NCBI GenBank assembly: GCA_947476185.1
Contig: CANJPX010000018.1
Coordinates: 1 to 47,278 of the forward strand
DNA: 47,278 nt
DNA from: Bacteroidota bacterium
GTDB lineage: Bacteria > Bacteroidota > Bacteroidia > 2-12-FULL-35-15
Reading direction: 5' to 3'
The notes under the pieces are model-generated. The model saw nothing but the letters and a program-made list of their open reading frames with translations, did not search any database and had not been told where the DNA came from. Below are positions 7,690 through 15,817 of the stretch, one piece after another; the first letter of the stretch is position 1, and every line of letters starts with the position of its first letter. Made by a program: the position numbers and the translations under genes.

Positions 7690-9210
7690 TTAGTTCAGTA
7701 ATTTAAATGCAGAACCCAGGCTTTCAATAATATCAGAAGCGATCATACTTTCTTCTGATAAACGCTGAGCAGCGATATCTCCTGCAAGTCCGTGAATGTA
7801 AACTCCTATTATACAAGCGTGTTCTGACGAATAACCCTGTGCTAAAAAGGATGTGATGATTCCTGTCAGAACATCTCCGCTGCCGCCTTTTGCCATGCCT
7901 GGATTTCCTGTTGAGTTAAAATGGATATCTCCATTGGGACAAGAAATTGATGAATGAGCACCTTTTAAAACAACATAAACAGAATATTTTTTTGAAAAAG
8001 TCCTCTGTAATTCCAATCTGTCTGAACTGTTTGTAGATTTCCCTGCTAAGCGTTCGAATTCTTTCAAATGAGGAGTGAAAACACTGTTTTCTGGAATATT
8101 ATTTAGCCAGTTTTTATTTTCTGAAATCATATTTATTGCATCCGCATCTAATACCAATGGAATAAAAGTGGTCTGAATTAATTTATCAAGAAAAATTTGA
8201 GTGTGCTTATTGGTACCCAATCCCGGACCTGCAGCGACTGAATTATATTTCTCAATTTCTATTTCATGGGAAATAAAATTTAACTCAGGATCTGCCTCTA
8301 CCATCCCCTCAGGAATGGTCGCTTGGATTATTTCATAACCACATTTAGGAATGCACATCGTTAATAAACCTGTCCCACTTTTTAGACAAGCTTTTGCAGC
8401 CAGAACAGCTGCTCCAATTTTTCCGTAACTGCCAGCAATAATTAATGAATGTCCGAAATCACCTTTATGTGCAAATTTGGTTCTCTTTTTTAATAACGGA
8501 ATGATATCTTCTTTTGTAGTTAAATAATTTTGAACAGGAAGACCCTTTATGAATTTCGAACTCAACCCAATGTTTAAAACATTGAATTCTCCTACATAAC
8601 CAGCTGTTTCAGGGTACATAAATGAAGCCTTTGGGAATTGGAAGGAAAGCGTATAGTTAGCCTTAATAATTGTATCCTTTATGTTATTTAATTTATCACC
8701 ATATAAACCTGAAGGTAGGTCGATTGAAATAATTTTTTTATCTGATTGATTGACAAGTTCAATTATTTGAGAGGCAAGTCCCTCTATCGGTTTGTTTATG
8801 CCTGAGCCAATCAGCGCATCGATTATTACACTATTGTCATTAAGTAAAAAGGCTGTTTGGAAAGATTCGATGGAATTAATTTCATCAATACATGAATTGC
8901 TGTTTGAGATTAGTTTTAATTTTTCAAGATTGGCATTAAAATCTGCGCTTCGGTTTTTCGAATGGTTAATGATGAGTACTTCTATCTTATAATGATTTTT
9001 TTTTAGTAGTCTTGCGATGGCTAATCCATCGCCGCCATTATTTCCTGTTCCGCAAACTATTTTAAACTCATATTTATTGTCGAATCGCTCTTTTATCCAA
9101 TTTACACAAGCTTCTGAAGCGCGTTCCATCAGATCCAATGATGAAATTGGTTCCTTTTTTATTGTGAATGAATCTGTTGCTCGTATTTGATCTGCTGAGG
9201 GTATTTTCAT
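7690..9210 (-). CDS. nnr: Bifunctional NAD(P)H-hydrate epimerase / ADP-dependent NAD(P)HX dehydratase
   Basis: A 506-residue cytosolic repair enzyme that restores damaged hydrated NAD(P)H: the N-terminal domain epimerises the R form and the C-terminal domain dehydrates the S form using ADP. The YjeF N-terminal domain (about 1-215) shows GTGNNGGDG at 54-62 and NSVIIDALIGSGINKPIEG near 130-150. The ribokinase-like C-terminal domain (about 230-506) shows KGDFGHSLIIAGSYGKIGAA, VAAGPGLG, PLVLDADAIN, TPHLKEFERL and the catalytic block GNPGMAKGGSGDVLTGII. All key segments are present and the length is normal for the fused form. A plausible promoter lies about 80 bp upstream. Confidence 0.96.
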   Translation of the reverse strand: MKIPSADQIRATDSFTIKKEPISSLDLMERASEACVNWIKERFDNKYEFKIVCGTGNNGGDGLAIARLLKKNHYKIEVLIINHSKNRSADFNANLEKLKLISNSNSCIDEINSIESFQTAFLLNDNSVIIDALIGSGINKPIEGLASQIIELVNQSDKKIISIDLPSGLYGDKLNNIKDTIIKANYTLSFQFPKASFMYPETAGYVGEFNVLNIGLSSKFIKGLPVQNYLTTKEDIIPLLKKRTKFAHKGDFGHSLIIAGSYGKIGAAVLAAKACLKSGTGLLTMCIPKCGYEIIQATIPEGMVEADPELNFISHEIEIEKYNSVAAGPGLGTNKHTQIFLDKLIQTTFIPLVLDADAINMISENKNWLNNIPENSVFTPHLKEFERLAGKSTNSSDRLELQRTFSKKYSVYVVLKGAHSSISCPNGDIHFNSTGNPGMAKGGSGDVLTGIITSFLAQGYSSEHACIIGVYIHGLAGDIAAQRLSEESMIASDIIESLGSAFKLLN

Positions 9211-9288
9211 TTGATAAATTATTAAGATGCTTGGTTCTTACTTTGTCTCCTGTTTATTTAATCAGTTATATCAAATCGTTTTAACATT

Positions 9289-9322
9289 CAAATATAGGCA
9301 GACATAATTGAATAGTTACAAA
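9289..9322 (-). promoter_or_regulatory. Candidate nnr promoter (-33/-7)
   Basis: On the minus strand TTTG (9322-9319) is followed after 22 bp by TATATTTG (9296-9289), close to the Bacteroidota TTTG/TAnnTTTG arrangement though the spacer is slightly long. The leader to the ATG at 9210 would be about 75 nt. Confidence 0.45.
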
Positions 9323-9338
9323 TTGAACATGCTGTATT

Positions 9339-9992
9339 CTATCTTTTAAAATATAGTTGTCTTGTCAATGTCACACTAAATCCTTTTCCTTCATAAAATG
9401 GGTTGTAAGGTCCTGTTCCCTGACCGTTTGAAACATGCATCCATTTAACCCCAATATTAAATGAATAATTTTCATTTATTCTGTATTCAAAAAGTATGCT
9501 CATTCTCCACATGAAATTATAGAAATCGCCACCATATGGGAAGTTCTTATCATAAAAGATGATACCGACACTTGGTGCAGCAAATATTGAAATCGGGGCC
9601 ATTTCAAATATAATTTGCTGAAAATGAACGATTGGCCCAATTCCCTTTGCTGTTGATTCATGATAAATGATTGGTGAATTCTGTGTATACCAATCTTGTA
9701 TTGTTCCCTTTGCCTCGGTTGCTGTCAGACCAAAATGCATGTCCAGTTGTGCGTTTTTAAAATAGTGTGTCCAAAATAGTAAATTGAAGGATGTTGTATT
9801 AATTTCATTGCCGATGTTTGAATGCCAAATATATTCGGGACCAATTTCAATTTTTGCTTGAATTGTTTTTGCCGATTTTGATTGTGTGTTTTGGCTGTTC
9901 AACGAATTACTATTCAATAGCAATAGCAATAGATACAATTTAGTGCCGGATATAAAACCTTTGATATTTCTTATCGATTGGCTTTTATACAT
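9339..9992 (-). CDS. Acyloxyacyl hydrolase, PagL-like lipid A 3-O-deacylase
   Basis: I choose the ATG at 9992 (217 aa) because it gives a normal signal peptide (MYKSQSIRNIKGF then a Leu-rich core ending in NSLNSQ); the frame is open further upstream. The mature protein looks like an eight-stranded outer-membrane barrel with alternating aromatic residues and a terminal aromatic strand. The segment WMHVSNGQGTGPYNPFYEG contains His186, Ser188 and Glu201, spaced like the His-Ser-Glu triad of PagL. It would remove a 3-O acyl chain from lipid A in the outer membrane. The family assignment is by pattern; activity is inferred. It is divergent from the universal stress gene. Confidence 0.75.
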   Translation of the reverse strand: MYKSQSIRNIKGFISGTKLYLLLLLLNSNSLNSQNTQSKSAKTIQAKIEIGPEYIWHSNIGNEINTTSFNLLFWTHYFKNAQLDMHFGLTATEAKGTIQDWYTQNSPIIYHESTAKGIGPIVHFQQIIFEMAPISIFAAPSVGIIFYDKNFPYGGDFYNFMWRMSILFEYRINENYSFNIGVKWMHVSNGQGTGPYNPFYEGKGFSVTLTRQLYFKR

Positions 9993-10213
9993 GAAACTAA
10001 TACAAATTGTAGTAGGCATATTTATAGTTTGGAATAATACGATGAAGTGCAACAACCAAATTATTCTTTATTCCTCTTTCTAAGAATGAATTAAATCAAA
10101 GAAAATACTGATGCTTATCACTTACGGGCTATTTTTTGTCTTCGTTTTTATAATTTTTTTATGCAAATTCAAATAGCAGTGCGCTTAATCATTGAAAATA
10201 TTGATAGTTTGCA

Positions 10214-10244
10214 TTTGCCTTAATTTTCTCTTAAAATATATTTG
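10214..10244 (+). promoter_or_regulatory. Promoter of the universal stress protein gene
   Basis: TTTG at 10214-10217, a 19-bp spacer and TATATTTG at 10237-10244 match the Bacteroidota -33/-7 consensus completely, including spacing. The ATG at 10267 lies 22 nt downstream, which also argues against the longer TTG-initiated frame at 10192, since that start would be upstream of the transcript. Confidence 0.65.
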
Positions 10245-10266
10245 TCATAAAATTACAGCGATAGCT

Positions 10267-11121
10267 ATGAACACTATTTTGGTTCCAACAGATTTTTCGA
10301 AGTATGCTACTAATGCATTGACGTATGCCGTAAAGTTTGCTGAAAAAACGAATTCGAAAATTATTTTATTACATGCCTACCAAATTGAGCTCTACTCGCC
10401 CGATCTTCCTGTCGAATATTTTGCCCAAATAAACGCCTTGGCGAAGGGGAATTCCGAAAAACAACTTATTTCTTTGATTTCCAAAGTGAAGAAAGCGAGT
10501 AAAATTAAGATCGATCATATTAGTATGGAGTATCCTACTGTTAACAGTATTTTGGAGACTGTTGCTAGGAAAAAGATTGATCTTGTTATTATGGGGACCA
10601 AAGGTGCTAGCGGGATAAAAGAAATATTCATTGGAAGCGTTGCCGGAGAAATCATTGAAAAAGCAAAATGTCCTGTGCTGACAATTCCATTGAAGGCATC
10701 GTTTACAGGTTTGAAAAGAATTACCTATGCATCGGATTATCATTCCAGTGATATTATCATCTTGAAAAAACTTGTGGAAATAGCAAAAATATTTAAATCA
10801 AAACTCAATGTGCTTCATGTTGCAGTTAGGGAGTTCACTGTTGATTCTGAAAAAGAAATTCTGAATACATTTATAAGAAAAGTGGATCGAAAAGTAAAAT
10901 ATAAAAAGTTATCCTTTCAGATACTTTATGGTAAAGAGGAGGAAAGGGAGATTGAGAAATATATTAAAAGTAAAACCACAGATCTTTTGTCCATCTCTAC
11001 CAGGAATCGTACTTTGCTTGAAAAACTTCTGTCGAAAAGTATTACTAAGACACTGTCTTACCATACAAAAATTCCTTTGTTAGCTTTTCATTACAAAAAA
11101 ACTTCTGTCGTGTTTATTTGA
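10267..11121 (+). CDS. Tandem universal stress protein (two UspA domains)
   Basis: A 284-residue cytosolic protein. The start at 10267 gives MNTILVPTDFSKYATNAL, the classic UspA opening; the frame extends to a TTG at 10192 but that lies before the promoter. Domain 1 (about 1-145) carries the ATP-binding pattern G-x2-G-x9-G-S in GTKGASGIKEIFIGS. Domain 2 (about 150-284) starts RITYASDYHSSD but its equivalent loop (SISTRNRTLLEKLLSKS) has lost the glycines, so only the first domain is likely to bind nucleotide. Such tandem proteins are usually induced by stress or growth arrest; no specific role can be read here. Confidence 0.92.
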   Translation: MNTILVPTDFSKYATNALTYAVKFAEKTNSKIILLHAYQIELYSPDLPVEYFAQINALAKGNSEKQLISLISKVKKASKIKIDHISMEYPTVNSILETVARKKIDLVIMGTKGASGIKEIFIGSVAGEIIEKAKCPVLTIPLKASFTGLKRITYASDYHSSDIIILKKLVEIAKIFKSKLNVLHVAVREFTVDSEKEILNTFIRKVDRKVKYKKLSFQILYGKEEEREIEKYIKSKTTDLLSISTRNRTLLEKLLSKSITKTLSYHTKIPLLAFHYKKTSVVFI

Positions 11122-11188
11122 AATTCGAAATGAAAACAGCGATTCTTTGAGGATACTGACATATTAACATAATTAACAATATGCAACA

Positions 11189-11623
11189 ATGAAAGATTTA
11201 ACTTCAATGAAAACGAATGAAAGGTTGAAACAGTTTTATAAGCAACTAGGCAGGTTATTATACGCAATTGCCAAAGTTGACGATAAGATTCAAAAGCAGG
11301 AAGTGGAGGCGCTGAATGAATTTGTTTGGAAAGAATTGGCTTTTTTTGAAACCTCCACTGATTCTTCAGGAATGAATCAGGCTTTTTATACTTATTTTGA
11401 ATTCGATGATTGTATTAATAAAAAAATAAGCATAGAGGAAGCCCATGCTTCTTTCGTAAATTTTTTGGATGCCAATATTATTGACTTGGATTTTACTTTG
11501 ATTGAAAAATCAATTACGGCAATCGAGAAAATTGCCGGAGCCTACAGAAAGATCAATAAGAAGGAAAGACTTTTAATTAATAACACCAAGAATCAAATCA
11601 AGGGCTTGGTAGATCTTTTTTGA
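11189..11623 (+). CDS. Small helical protein, possibly TerB-like
   Basis: A 144-residue soluble protein without a signal peptide. The N-terminal segment LGRLLYAIAKVDDKIQKQEV, with two acidic residues after an Ala-rich helix, resembles the TerB/DjlA-type helical fold found in tellurite-resistance-like proteins, and a second acidic patch occurs in FEFDDCINKKISIEEA. The match is weak and only by eye. It lies 67 bp after the universal stress gene on the same strand and may be cotranscribed. ATG at 11189 is used; a second ATG 18 bp later is possible. Its last 26 bp overlap the convergent DUF6629 gene. Confidence 0.65.
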   Translation: MKDLTSMKTNERLKQFYKQLGRLLYAIAKVDDKIQKQEVEALNEFVWKELAFFETSTDSSGMNQAFYTYFEFDDCINKKISIEEAHASFVNFLDANIIDLDFTLIEKSITAIEKIAGAYRKINKKERLLINNTKNQIKGLVDLF

Positions 11624-12287
11624 ATCGTAATTTTATTTCTGATTGTTTGATGAATTCTGGTTGTTTAATAATTGAATATACCATTACACTTACAATGGCT
11701 GCAAAAAAACACCAAACCGAAATTGCATACTCATTATATAGCATTGCGGAAACTAAAAAGGAGCTGAATATTAGAATACCAAATAACTTCATTCCCTTTA
11801 TGGTGGATATAAAAGGAGGAATAATTGTTGGAATAATGTAAAATATTCCTTCGATCTCCCTGCCAATATGAGGGAAATTAAGTTGATAATAAATATGATA
11901 AGACCTTACTTCAGCTGTTACATCGAATAGATAAAGACAGATCATATGGTAAGTTGATAACAGACTTCCAAATACTAAAAGTATGTATAATTTTCTTTTT
12001 TGATTTTTATCCTTTTCTATTAGGATCATTGAATAAGGCACCCAAAATGGCCACAGCACTTGCGCAATGACAATAAAGCTATTTACTGATAATTGATGGA
12101 ATTCAATCAAATTGTCATTGGTAGAGGATAACCATACAAATCCCTCGGAGAATTGCTGAAAAGCAAAGATCAATGGAATACATGCAAATGCCAGTTGGGA
12201 TCTTGTTTGAATGTTTTTAATGGCGGCTACACCTGCTAATGAAAGTAATGCGCTGGCACTAAAACTTGCTTCCGTTGAAAAACACAT
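11598..12287 (-). CDS. DUF6629 family integral membrane protein
   Basis: A 229-residue protein with about seven hydrophobic segments. It opens MCFSTEASFSASALLSLAGV, the typical DUF6629 start, and continues with PLIFAFQQFSEGFVWL, VLWPFWVPYSMILIE, and a late NEYAISVWCFFAAIVS helix. It should sit in the inner membrane; the family has no established function. There is no signal peptide as such: the first helix is a membrane anchor. Its 3' end overlaps the 3' end of the 11189 gene by 26 bp. The 259-bp gap upstream (12288-12546) shows no feature I can name. Confidence 0.8.
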   Translation of the reverse strand: MCFSTEASFSASALLSLAGVAAIKNIQTRSQLAFACIPLIFAFQQFSEGFVWLSSTNDNLIEFHQLSVNSFIVIAQVLWPFWVPYSMILIEKDKNQKRKLYILLVFGSLLSTYHMICLYLFDVTAEVRSYHIYYQLNFPHIGREIEGIFYIIPTIIPPFISTIKGMKLFGILIFSSFLVSAMLYNEYAISVWCFFAAIVSVMVYSIIKQPEFIKQSEIKLRFKKDLPSP

Positions 12288-12546
12288 TTCTGATTATTTT
12301 AGTGATCCTTAGCGCGTACTTTTATTTCTTTAACGAATTGTTTTCTATTAAATAGGCAATATATAAATTAGAGAACCGATGATTGTTCAGATGACCATCA
12401 AATAGCTATCCAAAAAGTTTTTAAAAAAGAACTCTATCTGCTCAAATGTATCTCTTTGCAATATTAGATTCGGTGACCTTAGTCACTATAAATTTTGATT
12501 GTCATCAATGATATTCATAATATCTGATTCCCTAGTAGGAGAATTT

Positions 12547-13482
12547 TTAGAGTCTTTTATTGCTGGATAATGTTTGGGCTTCATTTTCTAAAAAATTGTG
12601 GTAATATTTATTTCCACTATTGCCTCCATATAAAATGTAGTAGTTAAACATCATTACCTCATAATTAAAATCAAGATAGATCCAGTTACTTAACTTTTTA
12701 TATGCCGGAGATCTTATTTTCCACTTTTCAGAAACGGGTATTAAACAGGTGTTAAATCCTGAAAAGTCTTGAAATTGATAGGTGTGTATTATCTCATGAC
12801 CAATATTTTCATATAAATAAGGATTATAGAATGCTGATCGGAATACAAGACCGTTTGTACTGGTAATTGCAGCAATAAGTGTATCGTGATTTATTATTGG
12901 AGTATAAAATATGGGTGTGCCTGTTTGAAGGGATTTTTTAAGGTCGAATTTCCCTGTGCCTGCCAGATAGATCATTCCTGAAAATGATGTCGGCATTACT
13001 TTGGTGTGAAAGATTTTGCCTTGCGTTTCATATTCCAGTCTGATAAAACCAATATCATAATGCCATATTGCTCCAAATTTTCTATTTGCCGCAGCATTTT
13101 CAACAATTGAATTTCCTACATTATAGATCGCTCTCGAAAGCCAAGCATATCCTAATTCATGTTTGACCCCAATTAATGAAGTTGTTTTTTTTCCTCCATA
13201 CATCACCGCTCCTCCAAATGCCCCTATCAGAAAGTTTTTTACAAAGACTTTTTTACATTTCTCATTTTCCTTTTTATTTATGATTGCCCCAATTCCACCT
13301 GCAATTCCTCCAATTACGGTATTAAATATAGCTGATTGAATGTCGTAGTTTTGTGCCTGTGCCGGAGTTGAAAGCGTTGAGGAAAATATTAATATGTATA
13401 CAACTGATCTTTTAATTGATATTTTTGATACCTGCGAATCATTGTGTTTTGTTTTATCTTTTGAAACGGAGAATATCATCAT
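12547..13482 (-). CDS. Secreted protein with HExxH motif, possible metallopeptidase
   Basis: A 311-residue protein from the ATG at 13482, preceded by AAGGA; a TTG eight codons upstream is a weaker start. A long basic n-region precedes the hydrophobic core SVVYILIFSSTLSTPAQA, consistent with export. A glycine-zipper-like GGIAGGIGAIINKKEN follows. Near residue 240, IGHEIIHTYQFQDF contains HEIIH, the zinc-ligand pattern of metallopeptidases, but I cannot identify a third ligand with certainty and no known peptidase family is recognised. Other parts are beta-rich (HYDIGFIRLEYE). It follows an unusual double hairpin and is probably expressed from its own promoter. Confidence 0.65.
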   Translation of the reverse strand: MMIFSVSKDKTKHNDSQVSKISIKRSVVYILIFSSTLSTPAQAQNYDIQSAIFNTVIGGIAGGIGAIINKKENEKCKKVFVKNFLIGAFGGAVMYGGKKTTSLIGVKHELGYAWLSRAIYNVGNSIVENAAANRKFGAIWHYDIGFIRLEYETQGKIFHTKVMPTSFSGMIYLAGTGKFDLKKSLQTGTPIFYTPIINHDTLIAAITSTNGLVFRSAFYNPYLYENIGHEIIHTYQFQDFSGFNTCLIPVSEKWKIRSPAYKKLSNWIYLDFNYEVMMFNYYILYGGNSGNKYYHNFLENEAQTLSSNKRL

Positions 13483-13606
13483 TTCCTTAGTTGAGGTTAA
13501 CGACAATGTAAAACATTCCGGTTTTTTTCTTTTTTATGGAAGTCCAATAACCTATTATCCCAGAAAAAATATTTATAATTAAATGTTCGTTATTTTGTCT
13601 TTCTAT

Positions 13607-13685
13607 AATAAATTCAAATGTGTGTTTTTTTGAATTTATTTATATTGATTCTTATCAATCTGGCGATTGATAAGAATCAATATAA
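13607..13685. repeat. Two abutting perfect inverted repeats
   Basis: Hairpin 1 has 12-bp perfect arms at 13607-13618 and 13629-13640 around a 10-nt loop. Hairpin 2 has 21-bp perfect arms at 13640-13660 and 13665-13685 around the 4-nt loop TGGC. Both are AT-rich and share the base at 13640. They lie between two minus-strand genes. No T-run follows hairpin 2 in the direction of transcription, so a plain intrinsic terminator is doubtful. Confidence 0.7.
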
Positions 13686-13756
13686 TTCCGTTTAATTGTT
13701 TATTTTGGAGTAATGTCGCAAGGAAATAAGTATTCTGCAATTTTTTATAATAAAAA

Positions 13757-14446
13757 TTAAACGATTGAGATTCCATTTACATCTGTTGTCAGCACTTCCG
13801 TCATCTGATCTAAGAATGGGCGCATAGCTTTAAAAGCATCATTCATTTGCTTTACGAAATTGGAACTTAACACTTCTTTGTCGCTGAATTTTTTAATGAG
13901 AAGAAATTGTTTATAACGTAAGAGGTCAATGGAAGGGTCGGAGGCATCAAAACCTTTGGGTGTTGTTTTTATTTGTTCTCCTTTTAAAGTTCCAAAAGTA
14001 TTTACAAAGTTTTTGCTTTTCAAGATCTTGCGAAATGTTGTTGCATCGTAAGCAAATTCATCACGAATGCGTTTTAGGTCTTTCGGCTCTGGTCCCCAGA
14101 AACCGCCTGCCACAAATGTATTTCCCGCTTCGATATGGAAATAATAACCTCCCCTGCGTTTTTTTGTGGAACGTTGAAATCCACCACTCCAATTGGTTTT
14201 GTAGGGTGTCTTTTCTTTTGAAAAACGTGTGTCACGATAAATTCGGTGAAGACTTTTTTTGCCGGATGGATTTTCTATCACATCGTGTTTATTCATTTCC
14301 ATTAACAATGCATCAGCAAAGGCAATAATATCATTATGCTCATTCAGGTATCTTTCTTTGTGGGCATTGAACCAATCACGGTTATTGTTTTTCTTGATCA
14401 GCTTTAAAAATTCCAGATTGGAAGGTTGGATCTTTGGGTTGGGCAT
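13757..14446 (-). CDS. DUF2461 domain protein
   Basis: A 229-residue cytosolic protein covering the whole DUF2461 (TIGR02453) family length. Diagnostic pieces are FLKLIKKNNNRDWFNAHKERY at the N-terminus, then HRIYRDTRFSKEKTPYKTNW, GGYYFHIEAGNTFVAGGFW and the C-terminal LLRYKQFLLIKKFSDKE. The family is widespread in bacteria and has no established biochemical role. ATG at 14446 gives the standard start. It is followed by 274 bp containing the double hairpin before the next minus-strand gene. Confidence 0.92.
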   Translation of the reverse strand: MPNPKIQPSNLEFLKLIKKNNNRDWFNAHKERYLNEHNDIIAFADALLMEMNKHDVIENPSGKKSLHRIYRDTRFSKEKTPYKTNWSGGFQRSTKKRRGGYYFHIEAGNTFVAGGFWGPEPKDLKRIRDEFAYDATTFRKILKSKNFVNTFGTLKGEQIKTTPKGFDASDPSIDLLRYKQFLLIKKFSDKEVLSSNFVKQMNDAFKAMRPFLDQMTEVLTTDVNGISIV

Positions 14447-14580
14447 GAAATTATGTTTGTTGTTAATTTAAATATGAATATGTAAAAAAATATACTGTTT
14501 AGAAAACTATTTTGTAGAATATGTTATATTAGCATAAATTGAAATAAAGTTTGTTTTTGATACTATCGCATACGGACAAA

Positions 14581-15246
14581 TTACGCCTTGTACAACGGTG
14601 TAAAAGTGTCTAACTTATTTAAGTATTCTTTGTAACGATCTATTTCATTTTTGAGTTCTTCTTCTGTTTTTCTTGCAGGACTATAACTTATGAAAGGTGG
14701 CAATACTGTCATTCCGGTAAAATAAAACATGCCGTGGTGGATGGGAAACAGTATAGTGTCTAACTCGCCATTTTTGCCTCCGTTGTAAGCTATTTCAGGT
14801 CCACCGGTGGTCATGGTTATAAAAGCTGTTTTATCTTTAAAGATTCCGTTTTCATAAATGCCCTTTCCGCTCCCATATACAAATCCCATTGCGAATACTC
14901 TGTCTACCCAACCTTTCAGGATGGCTGGCAAACCAAACCACCACAATGGAAAATTAAATATCAAAATGTCGCACCAGGCAAGTTTGTCCATTTCCTCTTT
15001 TAAAGTATCTGTGAAAAGCTCTTTATTGAATGCATTTGCTTGTTCCATTTGGTATTTGAAAAATTTCGAATCATTCAGTTCTTTAAAATCATTTTTATTT
15101 CCGACAGGATCAAATCTCATGGCATAGAGGTCACTTTCTTTTACTGAATAACCCATTTTTGAAAAGTGCTCGTTCGCAGTTGTTCTTAAACTTGAAGAAA
15201 ATGATTGATTTTCGGGGTGTGCATGTATGATTAATATTTTTTTCAT
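14581..15246 (-). CDS. Flavodoxin-fold NAD(P)H:quinone oxidoreductase (NQO/KefF/MdaB type)
   Basis: A 221-residue cytosolic FMN or FAD enzyme of the Flavodoxin_2 family, expected to reduce quinones by two electrons. It opens MKKILIIHAHPENQSFSSSL, the flavin phosphate-binding loop, and contains the family blocks DILIFNFPLWWFGLPAILKG, WVDRVFAMGFVYG and FITMTTGGPEIAY. Length is normal. The exact substrate and whether it partners a potassium efflux system cannot be told: no kef gene is nearby. The lipoprotein gene at 15284 lies 37 bp upstream on the same strand and may be in the same transcript. Confidence 0.92.
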   Translation of the reverse strand: MKKILIIHAHPENQSFSSSLRTTANEHFSKMGYSVKESDLYAMRFDPVGNKNDFKELNDSKFFKYQMEQANAFNKELFTDTLKEEMDKLAWCDILIFNFPLWWFGLPAILKGWVDRVFAMGFVYGSGKGIYENGIFKDKTAFITMTTGGPEIAYNGGKNGELDTILFPIHHGMFYFTGMTVLPPFISYSPARKTEEELKNEIDRYKEYLNKLDTFTPLYKA

Positions 15247-15283
15247 ATTTATTCAGGATTTTTATTTATCAAAGATTCTATTT

Positions 15284-15745
15284 TTATTTCACTTCATAAT
15301 TGATATAGCCATTTTTCTTTTTGAAAAAGCGGTCAAATTGACTAGCAGGTATTGTAACTATTCCATCTTTTTTTTTTATTTCCATCATTCGAAAATTGAA
15401 AACACGGCCATTGATATAATATTGATTATGACTTGTATAGTGGTCGTTGCTAAGATTTCCTAAAATGAGAATACTATTTGCCGGAAGTGTATAATGGAAA
15501 CTGAGGGCTGAACTATCCTTGTCGTCAATAATTATTCTTTTTTCCCAATCTATTTCTCCTGAATTGTTCATTTGGTAAATGGAAGGTGTCTCATCAAAAA
15601 TAGCAAAACCATCCACTTTGGAAATGGTGTATGATAACATAATGCTTGATTCAGAGGAATTCGTTAAAATAAAATATTCTTGCCATGAGCAGCCGGTAAA
15701 CAGAAAAAGAAGCGCTAATAAGCTGTATGTTTTTAATTTCTTCAT
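15284..15745 (-). CDS. Small hypothetical lipoprotein
   Basis: A 153-residue lipoprotein with Cys19 in LFTGC. The mature part is beta-rich (YFILTNSSESSIMLSYTISK, LSFHYTLPANSILILG, GIVTIPASQFDRFF) and reads like a single beta-sandwich of the kind that presents a ligand or subunit; no family is recognised. It sits 37 bp upstream of the quinone reductase gene on the same strand. The upstream alpha-2-macroglobulin gene ends 72 bp away, with an intrinsic terminator between, so this gene probably has its own promoter inside that gap. Confidence 0.65.
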   Translation of the reverse strand: MKKLKTYSLLALLFLFTGCSWQEYFILTNSSESSIMLSYTISKVDGFAIFDETPSIYQMNNSGEIDWEKRIIIDDKDSSALSFHYTLPANSILILGNLSNDHYTSHNQYYINGRVFNFRMMEIKKKDGIVTIPASQFDRFFKKKNGYINYEVK

Positions 15746-15760
15746 TATAGGAAATTTTAT

Positions 15761-15795
15761 AAAAAACAGCTCCGCAAGATTACGAAGCTGTTTTT
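15761..15795 (-). terminator. Intrinsic terminator of the alpha-2-macroglobulin gene
   Basis: Inverted repeat AAAAAACAGCT / AGCTGTTTTT (15761-15771 and 15786-15795), with an extra CG/CG pairing inside the loop, gives a stem flanked by A- and T-runs. On the minus strand it ends in a U-run 23 nt after the stop at 15818. The symmetry would also allow termination from the other strand. Confidence 0.8.
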
Positions 15796-15817
15796 ATTTT
15801 CATTTATCGGTTAAATA

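Noticed and set aside
10192-10266. TTG-initiated extension of the universal stress protein
   Set aside because: It lies upstream of a complete -33/-7 promoter; the UspA family begins at the ATG at 10267.
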